Shown: positions 25,127-34,429 of the stretch, piece by piece
Layout of the letters: every line of letters begins with the position of its first letter
How positions within the stretch are numbered: position 1 is the first letter of the stretch
Assembly (NCBI RefSeq): GCF_020532805.1
Contig: NZ_MQTQ01000068.1
Location: 55,411 to 112,283, forward strand
DNA from: Arthrobacter sp. SO5
GTDB taxonomy: Bacteria; Actinomycetota; Actinomycetes; Actinomycetales; Micrococcaceae
Length of the DNA stretch: 56,873 nt
Reading direction: 5' to 3'
Position numbers and translations under genes: made by a program
Notes under the pieces: generated by a model
The model's database searches: none
What the model saw: the letters and a program-made list of their open reading frames with translations, nothing else
What the model was told of the DNA's origin: nothing

Positions 25127-26319
25127 TGGCGGAGGCGTTCCTCGTCGGCGGTGTCCGCACGCCGGTGGGCCGCTACGGCGGGGCGCTCGCCACGGTCCGG
25201 CCCGACGACCTGGCCGCCCTGGTGCTGCAGGCCGCCGTGGCCCGGGCTGGCACCGACCCGGACAGCATCGACGAGGTCATCCTTGGCTGCGTGAACCAGG
25301 CCGGTGAGGACAACCGCAACGTTGCACGGATGGCGGTGCTGCTGGCCGGACTGCCCGACGCCGTCCCCGCGGTCACGGTCAACCGGCTCTGCGCCTCCGG
25401 CCTGACCGCCATCAGCATGGCGGCGCAGTCCGTCCGCAACGGCGACGCCGACCTTGTGGTGGCCGGCGGCGTCGAATCCATGTCGCGGGCACCCTGGGTG
25501 ATGGCGAAGCCGGAAAAGCCGTTTGCCAGGCCGGGTGAACTCGCGGACACCTCGATCGGTGCGCGGTTCGTCAATCCGCGGATGCACGCCAACGCCAGGT
25601 TTTCGATGCCGGAAACGGCCGAGGAAGTTGCCGGGCGCGAGGGGATCTCCCGCGCCGATGCGGACAGCTTCGCCGTGCGCTCGCATGAGCTGGCACTGGC
25701 GGCGATCGACGCCGGCCGGTTCCGCGACGAGATCGTTCCCGTTCCTGTGGCCGGCCGCCGCGGCGAAGTTTCGCTGGTCGACACCGATGAGGGGCCGCGC
25801 CGCGGCTCCACGCCGGAGGCGCTCGCGGCCCTGCGCCCGATCGTACGGCCGGACGGCATCATCACCGCGGGCAACTCCAGTTCCCTCAACGACGGCGCCT
25901 CCGCTGTGGTGGTGGCCAGCGGCGAGGCCGTCGCCCGCTGGGGTCTGACGCCCAGGGCCCGGATCGTCACCAGCCAGGCGGCCGGCGTTGCCCCGGAGGT
26001 CATGGGCATCGGCCCGGTGCCGGCTACCAGGAAGGCTCTGGCGAAGGCCGGCTGGAGCCTGGACGGACTGGGCGCCGTCGAACTCAACGAAGCGTTCGCC
26101 GCGCAGTCGCTGGCCTGCATGCGGCTTTTGGGGCTGGATCAGGGCACTGTCAACAACGACGGCGGTGCGGTCGCACTGGGGCATCCGCTGGGATCCTCCG
26201 GTTCCCGGATCGTCGTGACGTTGCTGGGCCGGATGGAACGCGAAAACGCCGACCGCGGCCTGGCCACGATGTGCGTGGGCCTGGGCCAAGGCGTCGCAAT
26301 GCTGCTGGAAAGGGTTTAG
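25126..26319 (+). CDS. Acetyl-CoA C-acetyltransferase (thiolase)
   Basis: A 397-residue thiolase. All three active-site elements are present: the nucleophilic C89 in VNRLCASGLTA, the His in ALGHPLGSSGSR, and the second Cys in TMCVGLGQG. It could cleave acetoacetyl-CoA to two acetyl-CoA, or a longer 3-oxoacyl-CoA such as 3-oxoadipyl-CoA; sequence alone does not separate these. It is translationally coupled to the SDR gene (TGATG) and abuts the MaoC gene with no gap, so it carries the terminal step of the operon's pathway. Confidence 0.92.
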   Translation: MAEAFLVGGVRTPVGRYGGALATVRPDDLAALVLQAAVARAGTDPDSIDEVILGCVNQAGEDNRNVARMAVLLAGLPDAVPAVTVNRLCASGLTAISMAAQSVRNGDADLVVAGGVESMSRAPWVMAKPEKPFARPGELADTSIGARFVNPRMHANARFSMPETAEEVAGREGISRADADSFAVRSHELALAAIDAGRFRDEIVPVPVAGRRGEVSLVDTDEGPRRGSTPEALAALRPIVRPDGIITAGNSSSLNDGASAVVVASGEAVARWGLTPRARIVTSQAAGVAPEVMGIGPVPATRKALAKAGWSLDGLGAVELNEAFAAQSLACMRLLGLDQGTVNNDGGAVALGHPLGSSGSRIVVTLLGRMERENADRGLATMCVGLGQGVAMLLERV

Positions 26320-26772
26320 ATGAGGCTTTTCGAGAATGTCGCCGAGCTGGAGAGCCTGACTGGACAGGAAATCGGGGTGAGCGGCTGGCACCGGCTGGAG
26401 CAATCCCAGATCCAGGCGTTCGCTGACGCCACCCTGGACCAGCAGTGGATCCACACCGATCCGGAGCGGGCCGCCAACGGCCCCTTCGGCGCCACCGTGG
26501 CCCACGGCTACCTGAGCCTGTCGATGCTCCCGCACCTGGCCGGGCAGGTTTACCGGGTCCAGGGCGCGGCAGCGATCATCAACTACGGGCTGGACAAGGT
26601 CAGGTTCCCGGCCCCGGCCAGGGCCGGTTCCCGCATCCGGGACAGGCTGACGCTGACGTCGGTGACCGAGACGGCCAACGGCCGGCAGCTGAGGGTCCTG
26701 CACACGATTGAGCTGGAGGGTTCAGAGAAGCCGGCCTGCATCGCCGAGACAGTGTCCCTCTTGCGGATGTGA
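26320..26772 (+). CDS. MaoC family dehydratase (R-specific enoyl-CoA hydratase type)
   Basis: A 150-residue hot-dog hydratase with the MaoC/NodN-like hydratase segment FADATLDQQWIHTDPERA; the Asp and His are the catalytic pair of hydratase 2 enzymes. VAHGYLSLSMLPHL follows as in the family. The ATG starts directly after the thiolase TAG. In the glutarate reading it hydrates crotonyl-CoA from GcdH to 3-hydroxybutyryl-CoA, probably the (R) isomer, for the SDR enzyme. Length is typical for single-domain members. Confidence 0.88.
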   Translation: MRLFENVAELESLTGQEIGVSGWHRLEQSQIQAFADATLDQQWIHTDPERAANGPFGATVAHGYLSLSMLPHLAGQVYRVQGAAAIINYGLDKVRFPAPARAGSRIRDRLTLTSVTETANGRQLRVLHTIELEGSEKPACIAETVSLLRM

Positions 26773-26882
26773 GCGACGCCGGCAGCGTCCGCCCTGCGCC
26801 ACTGCACTAACTGCACCAACACATCCGAACAACGACGTTACGGCTGAGCCGGCCTGCCGGCTCCAAACTAGGGGGATACTCC

Positions 26883-28259
26883 GTGGTTAATGAAAACATG
26901 AACGTGAAATACGCCGAGCCAGGGCTGGAGAACGCTGCGGCCGATCCGGTGGTGTCGCCGGCGGAACTGCGCCGGACCTCGATCTCGTCCTGGCTCGGCT
27001 CGGCGCTGGAATACATGGACTTCACGCTCTACACGCTGGCAGCCTCACTGGTCTTCGGGCCGCTGTTCTTCCCGAACGTAGACCCGGCGATGGCCCTGCT
27101 GGCCAGCTTCGCCGCCTATGGTTCCGGTTTCCTCGTCAGGCCCCTCGGCGGCATCTACTTCGGATACCTGGGCGACAAGTACGGCCGCAAATCCGTCCTC
27201 GTCATCACCGTGGGCATGATGGGGATCGCCACCCTCGGGATGGGTCTGCTGCCCACGTATGCCCAGATCGGCGTCGCCGCCCCCATCATGCTGGTCCTGC
27301 TGCGTCTGGTCCAGGGCTTCGGCGCTGGCGCCGAACTTTCAGGCGCCTCGCTCCTGCTCGTGGAGTCGGCGCCCAGCGGACGCCGCGGCTTCTACGGCGC
27401 GGTGGTGGCCCTGGGGACCGCAACCGGGGTGCTCCTGGCCAGCGCCCTGTGGCTGCTGATGTCGCAACTGCCCAAAGATCAGTTCCTGAGCTGGGGCTGG
27501 CGCATCCCGTTCCTGCTGAGCGTTGCCACCACCCTCGTCGCGTTGTACCTGCGGCGCACCGTCAGCGAATCGCCGGTCTTTGAGGTCGTCAAGCAGCGCC
27601 GTGCAGCCGCCCGCGCCGGAGCGCAGCAGCAAAGCGTGTGGCGCGATGCCGCGGATGCCAAAAAGCCGTTCCTAGTATCCCTGGGCATCAAGCTCGGCGA
27701 GAACGGCTCCGTCTACCTCGTCAAGGGCTTCCTGATCGGGTGGACCGTGTCCGTCGTCAAGATGGACGCAAACCTTGTCACCACCGGCGTGACGCTGGGC
27801 TCCATTCTGGGGATCCTCACGGTCCTGCTGACCGGCAAACTCACCGACAGGTTCGGCCGCAGAATTGTGTGGCTGTGGCTCTCTGCCTTCCAGTTCGCGT
27901 TCACCATTCCCGCGATGCTCCTGATCGAAACGCGGAATCCGGTTCTGGTGGCTCTGGTGTTCGTCATCTACATCGGCGGCCCGATTCCCAACATGTACGG
28001 AGTGGAGTCCACCTGGCTCGTGGAAATGTTCGGATCCAAGCGCCGGTTCTCCTTCATGACCACGGTCAAAGAGGTGGGCGCCGTGCTCTCCGGCGGCCTG
28101 GGCCCGATCCTGGCCGCCGCGGTGGTAGCCGCAACGGGGCCGGGGTGGATCCCGGTGGCAGCGATCCTCATGAGCTATGCAGCCATCGGCTGGGTGGCAG
28201 GGTTCTTCGCACCCGAAACCCGGGGCCGGGACCTGAACGCCGAGGCGGACGCCTGCTGA
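26883..28259 (+). CDS. MFS transporter, metabolite:H+ symporter (MHS) family
   Basis: A 458-residue permease with 12 predicted helices. The 2-3 loop motif is GYLGDKYGRKSVLVIT, and RPLGGIYFGYLGDK is the MHS-type lead-in. MHS members import small carboxylates and zwitterions by proton symport, so this is the likely uptake step for the acid degraded by the operon. The GTG at 26883 follows AGGGGGAT. It is 110 nt downstream of the MaoC gene with no strong terminator between, so co-transcription is probable. A 16-bp hairpin follows. Confidence 0.9.
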   Translation: MVNENMNVKYAEPGLENAAADPVVSPAELRRTSISSWLGSALEYMDFTLYTLAASLVFGPLFFPNVDPAMALLASFAAYGSGFLVRPLGGIYFGYLGDKYGRKSVLVITVGMMGIATLGMGLLPTYAQIGVAAPIMLVLLRLVQGFGAGAELSGASLLLVESAPSGRRGFYGAVVALGTATGVLLASALWLLMSQLPKDQFLSWGWRIPFLLSVATTLVALYLRRTVSESPVFEVVKQRRAAARAGAQQQSVWRDAADAKKPFLVSLGIKLGENGSVYLVKGFLIGWTVSVVKMDANLVTTGVTLGSILGILTVLLTGKLTDRFGRRIVWLWLSAFQFAFTIPAMLLIETRNPVLVALVFVIYIGGPIPNMYGVESTWLVEMFGSKRRFSFMTTVKEVGAVLSGGLGPILAAAVVAATGPGWIPVAAILMSYAAIGWVAGFFAPETRGRDLNAEADAC

Positions 28260-28269
28260 CGACGCGCCC

Positions 28270-28312
28270 CTACCGGTTCCTGCCCCGGCGTCGCTAGGGC
28301 AGGAACCGGTAG
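28270..28312. terminator. Convergent terminator between the MHS permease and kdpE
   Basis: A perfect 16-bp stem (28270-28285 with 28297-28312) encloses an 11-nt loop. The right arm contains the last codons and TAG stop of kdpE (residues RFLP). It should end transcription in both directions, although no long T-tract is present. Confidence 0.8.
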
Positions 28313-28968
28313 CCGATGCCCGGTTCGGTGATCAGATGCCGGGGTGCGGCTGCCTCCGGTTCCAGTTTGCGCCGGAGCTGGGCCATGTACACACGCAGGT
28401 AGTTGGTCTCCTTCGCATATGCAGGGCCCCACACCTCGGAGAGGAGCTGTTGCTGCGTGACAAGCTTCTCGGGATTCCGGACCAGCACCTCCAGCATTTT
28501 CCATTCCGTCGGAGTGAGCCGGATGTCCAGGCCGTCACGGGTGACCCGGTGTTTTTCGAGGTCCACGGTGAACGCATCTGTCGTGACCACCGGCTCCAGC
28601 GCGGGGTCGGTACTGCGGCGCAGCAGCGCCCGCAGCCGCGCCAGGAGTTCGTCCAGGCCGAAAGGCTTAGTGATGTAGTCATCGGCGCCGGCATCGAGGG
28701 CATCCACTTTGTCCTCGGAACCGTGGCGGGCGGACAGAACGAGGATGGGCACCCTGCTCCAGGTGCGAAGTTCCCGGATCACAGCGGTGCCGTCCAGGTC
28801 CGGCAGGCCGAGGTCAAGGATGACCAGCGCCAGCGGGTTCTGGGTGGCTGATAGGAGGGCCGAATGCCCGTCCGCTGCGGTGGTCACGTCGTAGCCGTGG
28901 GCCTGTAGCGTGATCCGCAGCGCCCTGAGCAGATGCGGGTCGTCATCGACCACGAGGATCGCGGTCAT
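28294..28968 (-). CDS. kdpE: Two-component response regulator KdpE
   Basis: A 224-residue OmpR/PhoB-type regulator of the high-affinity potassium pump. The receiver has the acidic pocket VVDDDPH and the phospho-acceptor D52 in VILDLGLPDLDG; the C-terminal winged helix (about 125-220) contains LTPTEWKMLEVLVRNPEKLV and TNYLRVYMAQLRRKLE. It overlaps the kdpD stop by four bases (ATGA). The CTTGACG repeats upstream of the kdp genes are the expected binding sites. Its C-terminal codons form part of a terminator stem. Confidence 0.95.
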   Translation of the reverse strand: MTAILVVDDDPHLLRALRITLQAHGYDVTTAADGHSALLSATQNPLALVILDLGLPDLDGTAVIRELRTWSRVPILVLSARHGSEDKVDALDAGADDYITKPFGLDELLARLRALLRRSTDPALEPVVTTDAFTVDLEKHRVTRDGLDIRLTPTEWKMLEVLVRNPEKLVTQQQLLSEVWGPAYAKETNYLRVYMAQLRRKLEPEAAAPRHLITEPGIGYRFLP

Positions 28969-31635
28969 CCTGCGTCCGGTCCGGAGGCAGTGAGTGGCGC
29001 GGTGTGATGCCGGCGTTCCACGGCGGATTGCGGTTCAAGGGGGGCCTGCTGCTGGCGCGTTTCGAAGGGCCTGCCGGTGGAGAGCGGAAGCCGGATGACC
29101 ATGGTCAGGCCCCCGCCCGGCGTTGACTCGGCGGTGAGGCTTCCGCCCATGGCGTCGGTGAAGCCCTTGGCCACGGCAAGGCCGAGGCCGATGCCGGTGG
29201 TCTGCGGGGCGTCGTCCAGGCGCTGGAACGGCCGGAACATTTCCACGACCCTCTCTGCCGGGATTCCCCGGCCGTGATCAATGATGCGCAATTCTCCTGC
29301 CGGCCTCCCCTCAAGGGTCACCGGGCTCAGGCCGCCTCCCGCCCCGACGAGGACAATATCCGAATCGGAGGCGTACTTCACCGCGTTTTCCACAACATTC
29401 GCGATGACCCGTTCCAGCATGCCGGGGTCCGCATCGACCTCAGGCATATTGGCGGGCAGTTCCACCCGGACCCGCCCTTCCGGCACGGCGCGCATGGCGT
29501 CCGGAATCACCTCGTACCAGCGCACCGGCCTGAGCAAGGGATTGGCGGCGTCGGCGCTGATCCGGGACATGTCCAGGAGATTACCGACCAGGGTATCCAG
29601 TCTGTCCGAGCATTCCTCGATGGTGGCCAGCAGCTCCTGCCGTTCCTCGGGGGTGTAGCGCACGCCGTCATGGCGCAGGCCGCCGACGGCCAGTTTGATG
29701 CCGGCCAGCGGCGTGCGAAGGTCGTGGGACACGGCGCGAAGTATCGAGGTGCGCATCGTGTTGGTCTCGGCGAGGCGGAGCATCTGCCGGCGGCTCGCCA
29801 TAAGCTGCTGGCGCTCCAGTTTCGCGGCCAGATGGACTCCGAACGCCCCCAGCAGACGCCGGTCGCTGGCCGGCAGTATCCGGCCGGACAGCACCAGGCG
29901 CGTGGAAGCATTGATCTCTTCGATGTTATCGCCCCCGCCCCCGTCGGCCTCGTCTGCGGCCAGTTCCCCGGCGGACGCAAGCATCCTCCACGGCTGGTCG
30001 TAACCGCCGGTGCTCCCGCCGTCGCCCGGGGAATAAATACGTTGGAAGATCGCGGCGCCCCGGACCTGGAAGACGGCCAGTGACTGCTCCAGGAGCGACT
30101 GGAGCGTGTCATCGGAGACCGCGGCACTCCTGGCCAAGTCGCCGAGGGTCGTGGCCTCGGCGCGGGCCCGGGCGGCTTCTTTGGACCGCCTGGCCGACAG
30201 ATCGACGACGAGGGCCACGGCCGCCGAAACACCAACAAACACGAGCAGGGCGAGCAGGTTCTGCGGATCACTGATGGTGAGGTTCCCTACCGGCGGGGTG
30301 GAGAAGTAGTTCACCAGCAGGCTGCTCCAGAGCGCGGCGAGGATTGCGGGCCAGAGGCCTCCCACAAGGGCCACCCCGATGGAGCCGCTGAGCTGGACCA
30401 GCATCACGGTGGCGATATTCCGGTCGGATGTGAGGGCCAGCAGCAGGAGCTGCAGCACGGCGGGAAGCACGATGGCCAGGATGAATCCCACTGTCACCCG
30501 GACGCGGCCCAGGTCGCGTTGCCGGGACGGGGATTTGCCCCGTCCGCCGAGCGGATGGGAGACCATATGGACGTCGATGTCGCCGGAATCGCGGACCACC
30601 CGCGTGCCCACCCCGCCGCCGAGCAGATTTCCCAGCAGCGCGGCAATTTTCTTGCGCCGGGAAATGCCGACGACGACTTGGGTTGCGTTGACGCTGCGGG
30701 CGAAGTCCAGCAGGGGCACCCGCGGGATCCTCACCAGCCACGATGTGGTAGCTGCCGCCCAGGTCCTGGATCAAATGGCGCTGGGCGTCGAGGGCCTGCG
30801 GAGATTCGCTGGCGACGCCGTCCGCCGCCCGGACGTGGACCGCCAGCAGGTCACCGCCATTGACTCGATTGAGGATCCTGGCTCCGCGGCGGATCAGGAC
30901 CTCCCCCTCCGGGCCGCCGGTGAGTCCCACCACGATCCGTTCCCGGGCCGGCCAGCTTTCCTCGATGCCCTGCTCCGCGCGGTACTTGGCGAGGCCTTCA
31001 TCGACCCGGTCGGCCAGCCACAGGAGTGCCAGTTCCCGCAGGGCGGTGAGGTTGCCCAAGCGGAAGTAATTCGAGAGGGCCGCGTCGATCTTTTCGGGAG
31101 CATAAATCTTCCCGTCACCCAGGCGCTGGCGCAGCAGTTCGGGGGAGATGTCCACGAGATGGATCTGAGCGGCCCGGCGGACGACGTCGTCCGGTACCGT
31201 CTCCGCCTGCTGGACGTCGGTGATCGCGCTGACTACATCACCCAGCGACGCCAGATGCTGGATGTTGACCGTGGACAGGACATCGATTCCTGCCGCGAGC
31301 AGCTCGTCGACGTCCTGCCAGCGTTTGGGGTTGCGGCTGCCGGGGATGTTGGAATGGGCGTACTCGTCCACGATCGCTGTTCCGGGTGCCCGGGCGAGGA
31401 CGGCATCAAGGTCCATTTCCTCAAACTCCGTGCCCCGGTAGGGCAGGCGCCTGGGCGGCACGATTTCCAGGCCCCCCAGCAGCGCCTTTGTCTCGCTGCG
31501 TCCGTGGTCCATGGCGAGGGCGACGACGACGTCCTCGCCGCGCTGGCCGAGCCGGTGCGCCTCTTCGAGCATCTCGTAGGTCTTACCGACCCCTGGCGCC
31601 GCCCCCAGGAAGATCCGCAGCGTTCCGCGTGCCAT
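28965..31635 (-). pseudogene. kdpD: Sensor kinase KdpD, frameshifted in the USP domain
   Basis: The N-terminal KdpD part runs from ATG 31635: Walker A GAAPGVGKT, then DEYAHSNIPGSRNPKRW, then the universal-stress domain up to GGSYHIVAGED. At the GGATCC around 30725-30730 the frame breaks. The sequence resumes in another frame as IPRVPLLDFARSVNATQ and continues through the remaining USP part, four transmembrane helices, a GAF-like region, HisKA (AVSHDLRTPLAGIKLA) and HATPase (NVVENAVKYAS, GIGLGLAVAKG) to 28965. Joined, the parts give about 890 residues, the normal length. The second part has its own GTG at 30734. A 2-nt loss (GATATC to GATC) would explain the break. It may be a true mutation or a sequencing error. 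Confidence 0.85.
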
Positions 31636-31647
31636 GCCGTCATTCTC

Positions 31648-32277
31648 TCACTTCGGTTGGGCCGGCTGCGACGGCTGCGGGGCGGCAGCGACCGCCAGGT
31701 TCAAGGCCGTCACGTTGACGGAGGGCTGTCCGAGGAACGCGAGCAGCCCGCCGGTGGTGTGCTTCTCCACCATCGACCCAACAGCTTCGGCGCCCAAACC
31801 ATGCGCGGCTGCCACCCGGGCAACCTGCAGCCTGGCGTATTCCGGCGAGATATCGGGATCGAGTCCGGACCCGCTGGCGGTCACGGCGTCGGCCGGCACT
31901 TTGTCCTCGCCGACACTTTCGGCCGCTGCGACGGCGGCCCGTCTCGCGGTCACGGCGTCGAGGAGTTTCGGTTCGTTGGGGCCCAGGTTGCTGGCCGAGG
32001 ACGACGCCGGGTCCCACAGCACCGCTGACGGGCGGGCGTGGAACCAGCGCGGGTCCTGGACCCCGTTTGCGTCGGCCGCGGCTTGGGCGAGCAGGGCTGA
32101 CGCTGCCGGGGCGCCGGTGCCGTCCCTGATGATCGAACCGTTGGCCTGGTAGGGGGCGATCAGCTGCCCGACGCCGAAGACCGCGACCGGATACGCCAGT
32201 CCGAGGACCACGGTGGCGACGACGAGGAAACGCAGGGCGGTTCCTGCCTGGCGGAGGTAGCCGGTGAGTGTATTCAT
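31648..32277 (-). CDS. kdpC: K+-transporting ATPase subunit KdpC
   Basis: A 209-residue accessory subunit of the Kdp potassium pump. One transmembrane helix near the N-terminus (ALRFLVVATVVLGLAYPVAV) is followed by the extracytoplasmic domain with family segments WFHARPSA, SNLGPNEPKLLDAV and ASGSGLDPDISPEYARLQ. ATG 32277 is chosen because the longer frame upstream only overlaps kdpB out of phase. It lies 10 nt after kdpB and 12 nt before kdpD. The C-terminus is drawn out into a Pro/Gln-rich tail. Confidence 0.95.
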   Translation of the reverse strand: MNTLTGYLRQAGTALRFLVVATVVLGLAYPVAVFGVGQLIAPYQANGSIIRDGTGAPAASALLAQAAADANGVQDPRWFHARPSAVLWDPASSSASNLGPNEPKLLDAVTARRAAVAAAESVGEDKVPADAVTASGSGLDPDISPEYARLQVARVAAAHGLGAEAVGSMVEKHTTGGLLAFLGQPSVNVTALNLAVAAAPQPSQPAQPK

Positions 32278-32287
32278 GGGGACGTTC

Positions 32288-34429
32288 CTAGCCGATTCCG
32301 GGGATGAGGGAAATGATGAGGTCGATGATCTTGATGCCGATGAAGGGTGCCACAAGCCCGCCGAGCCCGTAGACCAGCAGGTTCCGGCCGAGGGCCTGGT
32401 TGGCGGACACGGCCCGGTATTTCACGCCGCGCAGGGCCAGCGGGACCAGGGCGATGATGATCAGGGCGTTGAAGATCACCGCGGACAGGATCGCCGAGGC
32501 CGGCGTGGCCAGGCCCATGATGTTCAGCAGCCCGAGGCCCGGGAAGGCCGCGGTGAACAGTGCCGGAACAATCGCGAAGTACTTGGCGACGTCGTTCGCG
32601 ACGGAAAAGGTGGTCAGCGCGCCGCGGGTGATGAGCAGCTGCTTGCCGATGCCGACGATATTGATGAGCTTGGTCGGATCCGAATCGAGGTCCACCATGT
32701 TGGCGGCTTCCTTGGCGGCAGGAGTGCCGGAGTTCATGGCGACTCCGACATCCGCCGCGGCCAGGGCCGGGGCGTCGTTGGTCCCGTCGCCCGTCATGGC
32801 CACGAGCCGGCCTTGGGCCTGTTCCTTCTTGATAACGGCGAGCTTGTCTTCCGGCGTGGCCTCCGCCAGGAAGTCGTCCACCCCGGCCTCGGCGGCGATC
32901 GCCGCCGCCGTGATGGGGTTGTCGCCGGTGATCATCACGGTCCGGATGCCCATCTTCCGCAGTTCGGCGAACCGGGCACTCATCCCGGGTTTCACCACAT
33001 CGGCCAGATGGATGACGCCGAGGACTTCGGCAGCGCCTGCCGCGGTGGTTCTGGCCACGAGCAGCGGGGTGCCGCCCTGGGCGGCGATGTCCTGCACAAT
33101 GCGGTCCATCCCGGCCGGGGTGTGCCCGCCGTGCCCGGCCACGAACGCAGACACCGCCGAGGCGGCGCCCTTGCGGATCTGCGTCCCGTCCAGGTCCAGC
33201 CCGCTCATGCGGGTGCTGGCGCTAAATTCGATCACGGCAAAATCGCCGGTGGCCGCACGGAGCCCGGCGAGATCCTGGCCGGTGATGCCCTGGTCGGCCG
33301 CAAGGTCGGCGATTGAGCGTCCTTCCGGGGTCTCATCGGCCAGGCTGGAGAGCCGCGCCGCTTCGGCGAGGGTGCTGTGGCTGACGCCGTCGGCTGGCAG
33401 GAAATTGACCGCACGGCGGTTGCCGTAGGTGATGGTTCCGGTCTTGTCCAGCAGCAAAGTGGTGATGTCACCGGCCGTCTCGACGGCCCGGCCGGAGGTG
33501 GCGAGGACGTTGTGCTGGACCAGGCGGTCCATGCCGGCGATCCCGATCGCGGGCACGAGAGCGCCAATGGTGGTGGGGATCAGGCAGACCAGAAGCGCCA
33601 CCAGCACGATCGGTGACGGCGCCGCTGACGCCAGGGCCGCGAACGGGGCCAGCGACATTGTCACGGCCAGGAAGATGATGGTCAATGACACCAGCAGGAC
33701 GTGCAGCGCGATTTCGTTGGGCGTCTTCTGCCGCACCGCGCCCTCGACCAGCTTGATCATCCGGTCAATGAACGTCTCACCCGGTTCCGCGGTGATGCGG
33801 ACGACGATCCGGTCCGAGAGAACCCTGGTGCCGCCGGTGACGGAGGACCGGTCCCCGCCCGATTCGCGGATCACCGGGGCCGATTCGCCCGTGATGGTCG
33901 ATTCGTCGACGCTGGCAAGACCCTCGATGATCTCGCCGTCGGAGGGGATCACGTCCCCGGCTTCACAGATCACCACGTCATTGAGCCGCAGCTCGGTGCC
34001 CGGCACCTCTTTGGTGGTGCCGTCAAGGAGCCGGAGCCGGGCCTGCACCCCCTGACGGCTGGCCCGCAGGCTGTCCGCCTGGGCTTTTCCCCGGCCCTCG
34101 GCGATGGACTCCGACAGGGTTCCGAACAGGACGGTGAGCCACAGCCACACGGTGATGGCGATGCTGAAGACCGAGGGCCGGACCAGGCAGATCGCGGTAC
34201 AGAGCACGGCGCCCACCAGCACGGTGAACATGACCGGTGAATGGATCATCTGGCGCGGGGACAGCTTCCGGACCGCCAGCGGCAGGGCGGCCGCGACGCT
34301 GGACAGCGTCAGTTTCGCCGGAGCCTTGGTGTGGTGCTTGTGTTCGCCGGGCGTGCCGAGCGGGTTGCCGTCGGCGAAGGTGACCGCAGCGGCGGTGTCC
34401 GCGGCTGGTGCCGTGCTGGACGGGGTCAT
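32288..34429 (-). CDS. kdpB: K+-transporting ATPase ATP-binding subunit KdpB
   Basis: A 713-residue P-type ATPase, the catalytic subunit of Kdp. The phosphorylated Asp is in [28 protein letters not shown] (actuator domain), the hinge [20 protein letters not shown] and [19 protein letters not shown] (membrane domain) are intact. The protein has an N-terminal extension of about 35 residues ([12 protein letters not shown]) beyond the usual start. Its ATG overlaps the kdpA stop by four bases. No damaging change is visible, so the pump itself appears functional despite the kdpD frameshift. Confidence 0.97.
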   Translation of the reverse strand: MTPSSTAPAADTAAAVTFADGNPLGTPGEHKHHTKAPAKLTLSSVAAALPLAVRKLSPRQMIHSPVMFTVLVGAVLCTAICLVRPSVFSIAITVWLWLTVLFGTLSESIAEGRGKAQADSLRASRQGVQARLRLLDGTTKEVPGTELRLNDVVICEAGDVIPSDGEIIEGLASVDESTITGESAPVIRESGGDRSSVTGGTRVLSDRIVVRITAEPGETFIDRMIKLVEGAVRQKTPNEIALHVLLVSLTIIFLAVTMSLAPFAALASAAPSPIVLVALLVCLIPTTIGALVPAIGIAGMDRLVQHNVLATSGRAVETAGDITTLLLDKTGTITYGNRRAVNFLPADGVSHSTLAEAARLSSLADETPEGRSIADLAADQGITGQDLAGLRAATGDFAVIEFSASTRMSGLDLDGTQIRKGAASAVSAFVAGHGGHTPAGMDRIVQDIAAQGGTPLLVARTTAAGAAEVLGVIHLADVVKPGMSARFAELRKMGIRTVMITGDNPITAAAIAAEAGVDDFLAEATPEDKLAVIKKEQAQGRLVAMTGDGTNDAPALAAADVGVAMNSGTPAAKEAANMVDLDSDPTKLINIVGIGKQLLITRGALTTFSVANDVAKYFAIVPALFTAAFPGLGLLNIMGLATPASAILSAVIFNALIIIALVPLALRGVKYRAVSANQALGRNLLVYGLGGLVAPFIGIKIIDLIISLIPGIG

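Noticed and set aside
25081..26703. 540-residue minus-strand frame opposite the thiolase and MaoC genes.
   Set aside because: Same reason: the thiolase and MaoC active sites are on the plus strand, and the antisense product is low-complexity His/Gly/Arg sequence.
30379..32028. Long open frame (549 residues) on the plus strand opposite kdpD and kdpC.
   Set aside because: It is antisense to genes with clear motifs, has no recognisable domain and has an Arg/Gly/Pro-rich composition expected from third-position GC bias.
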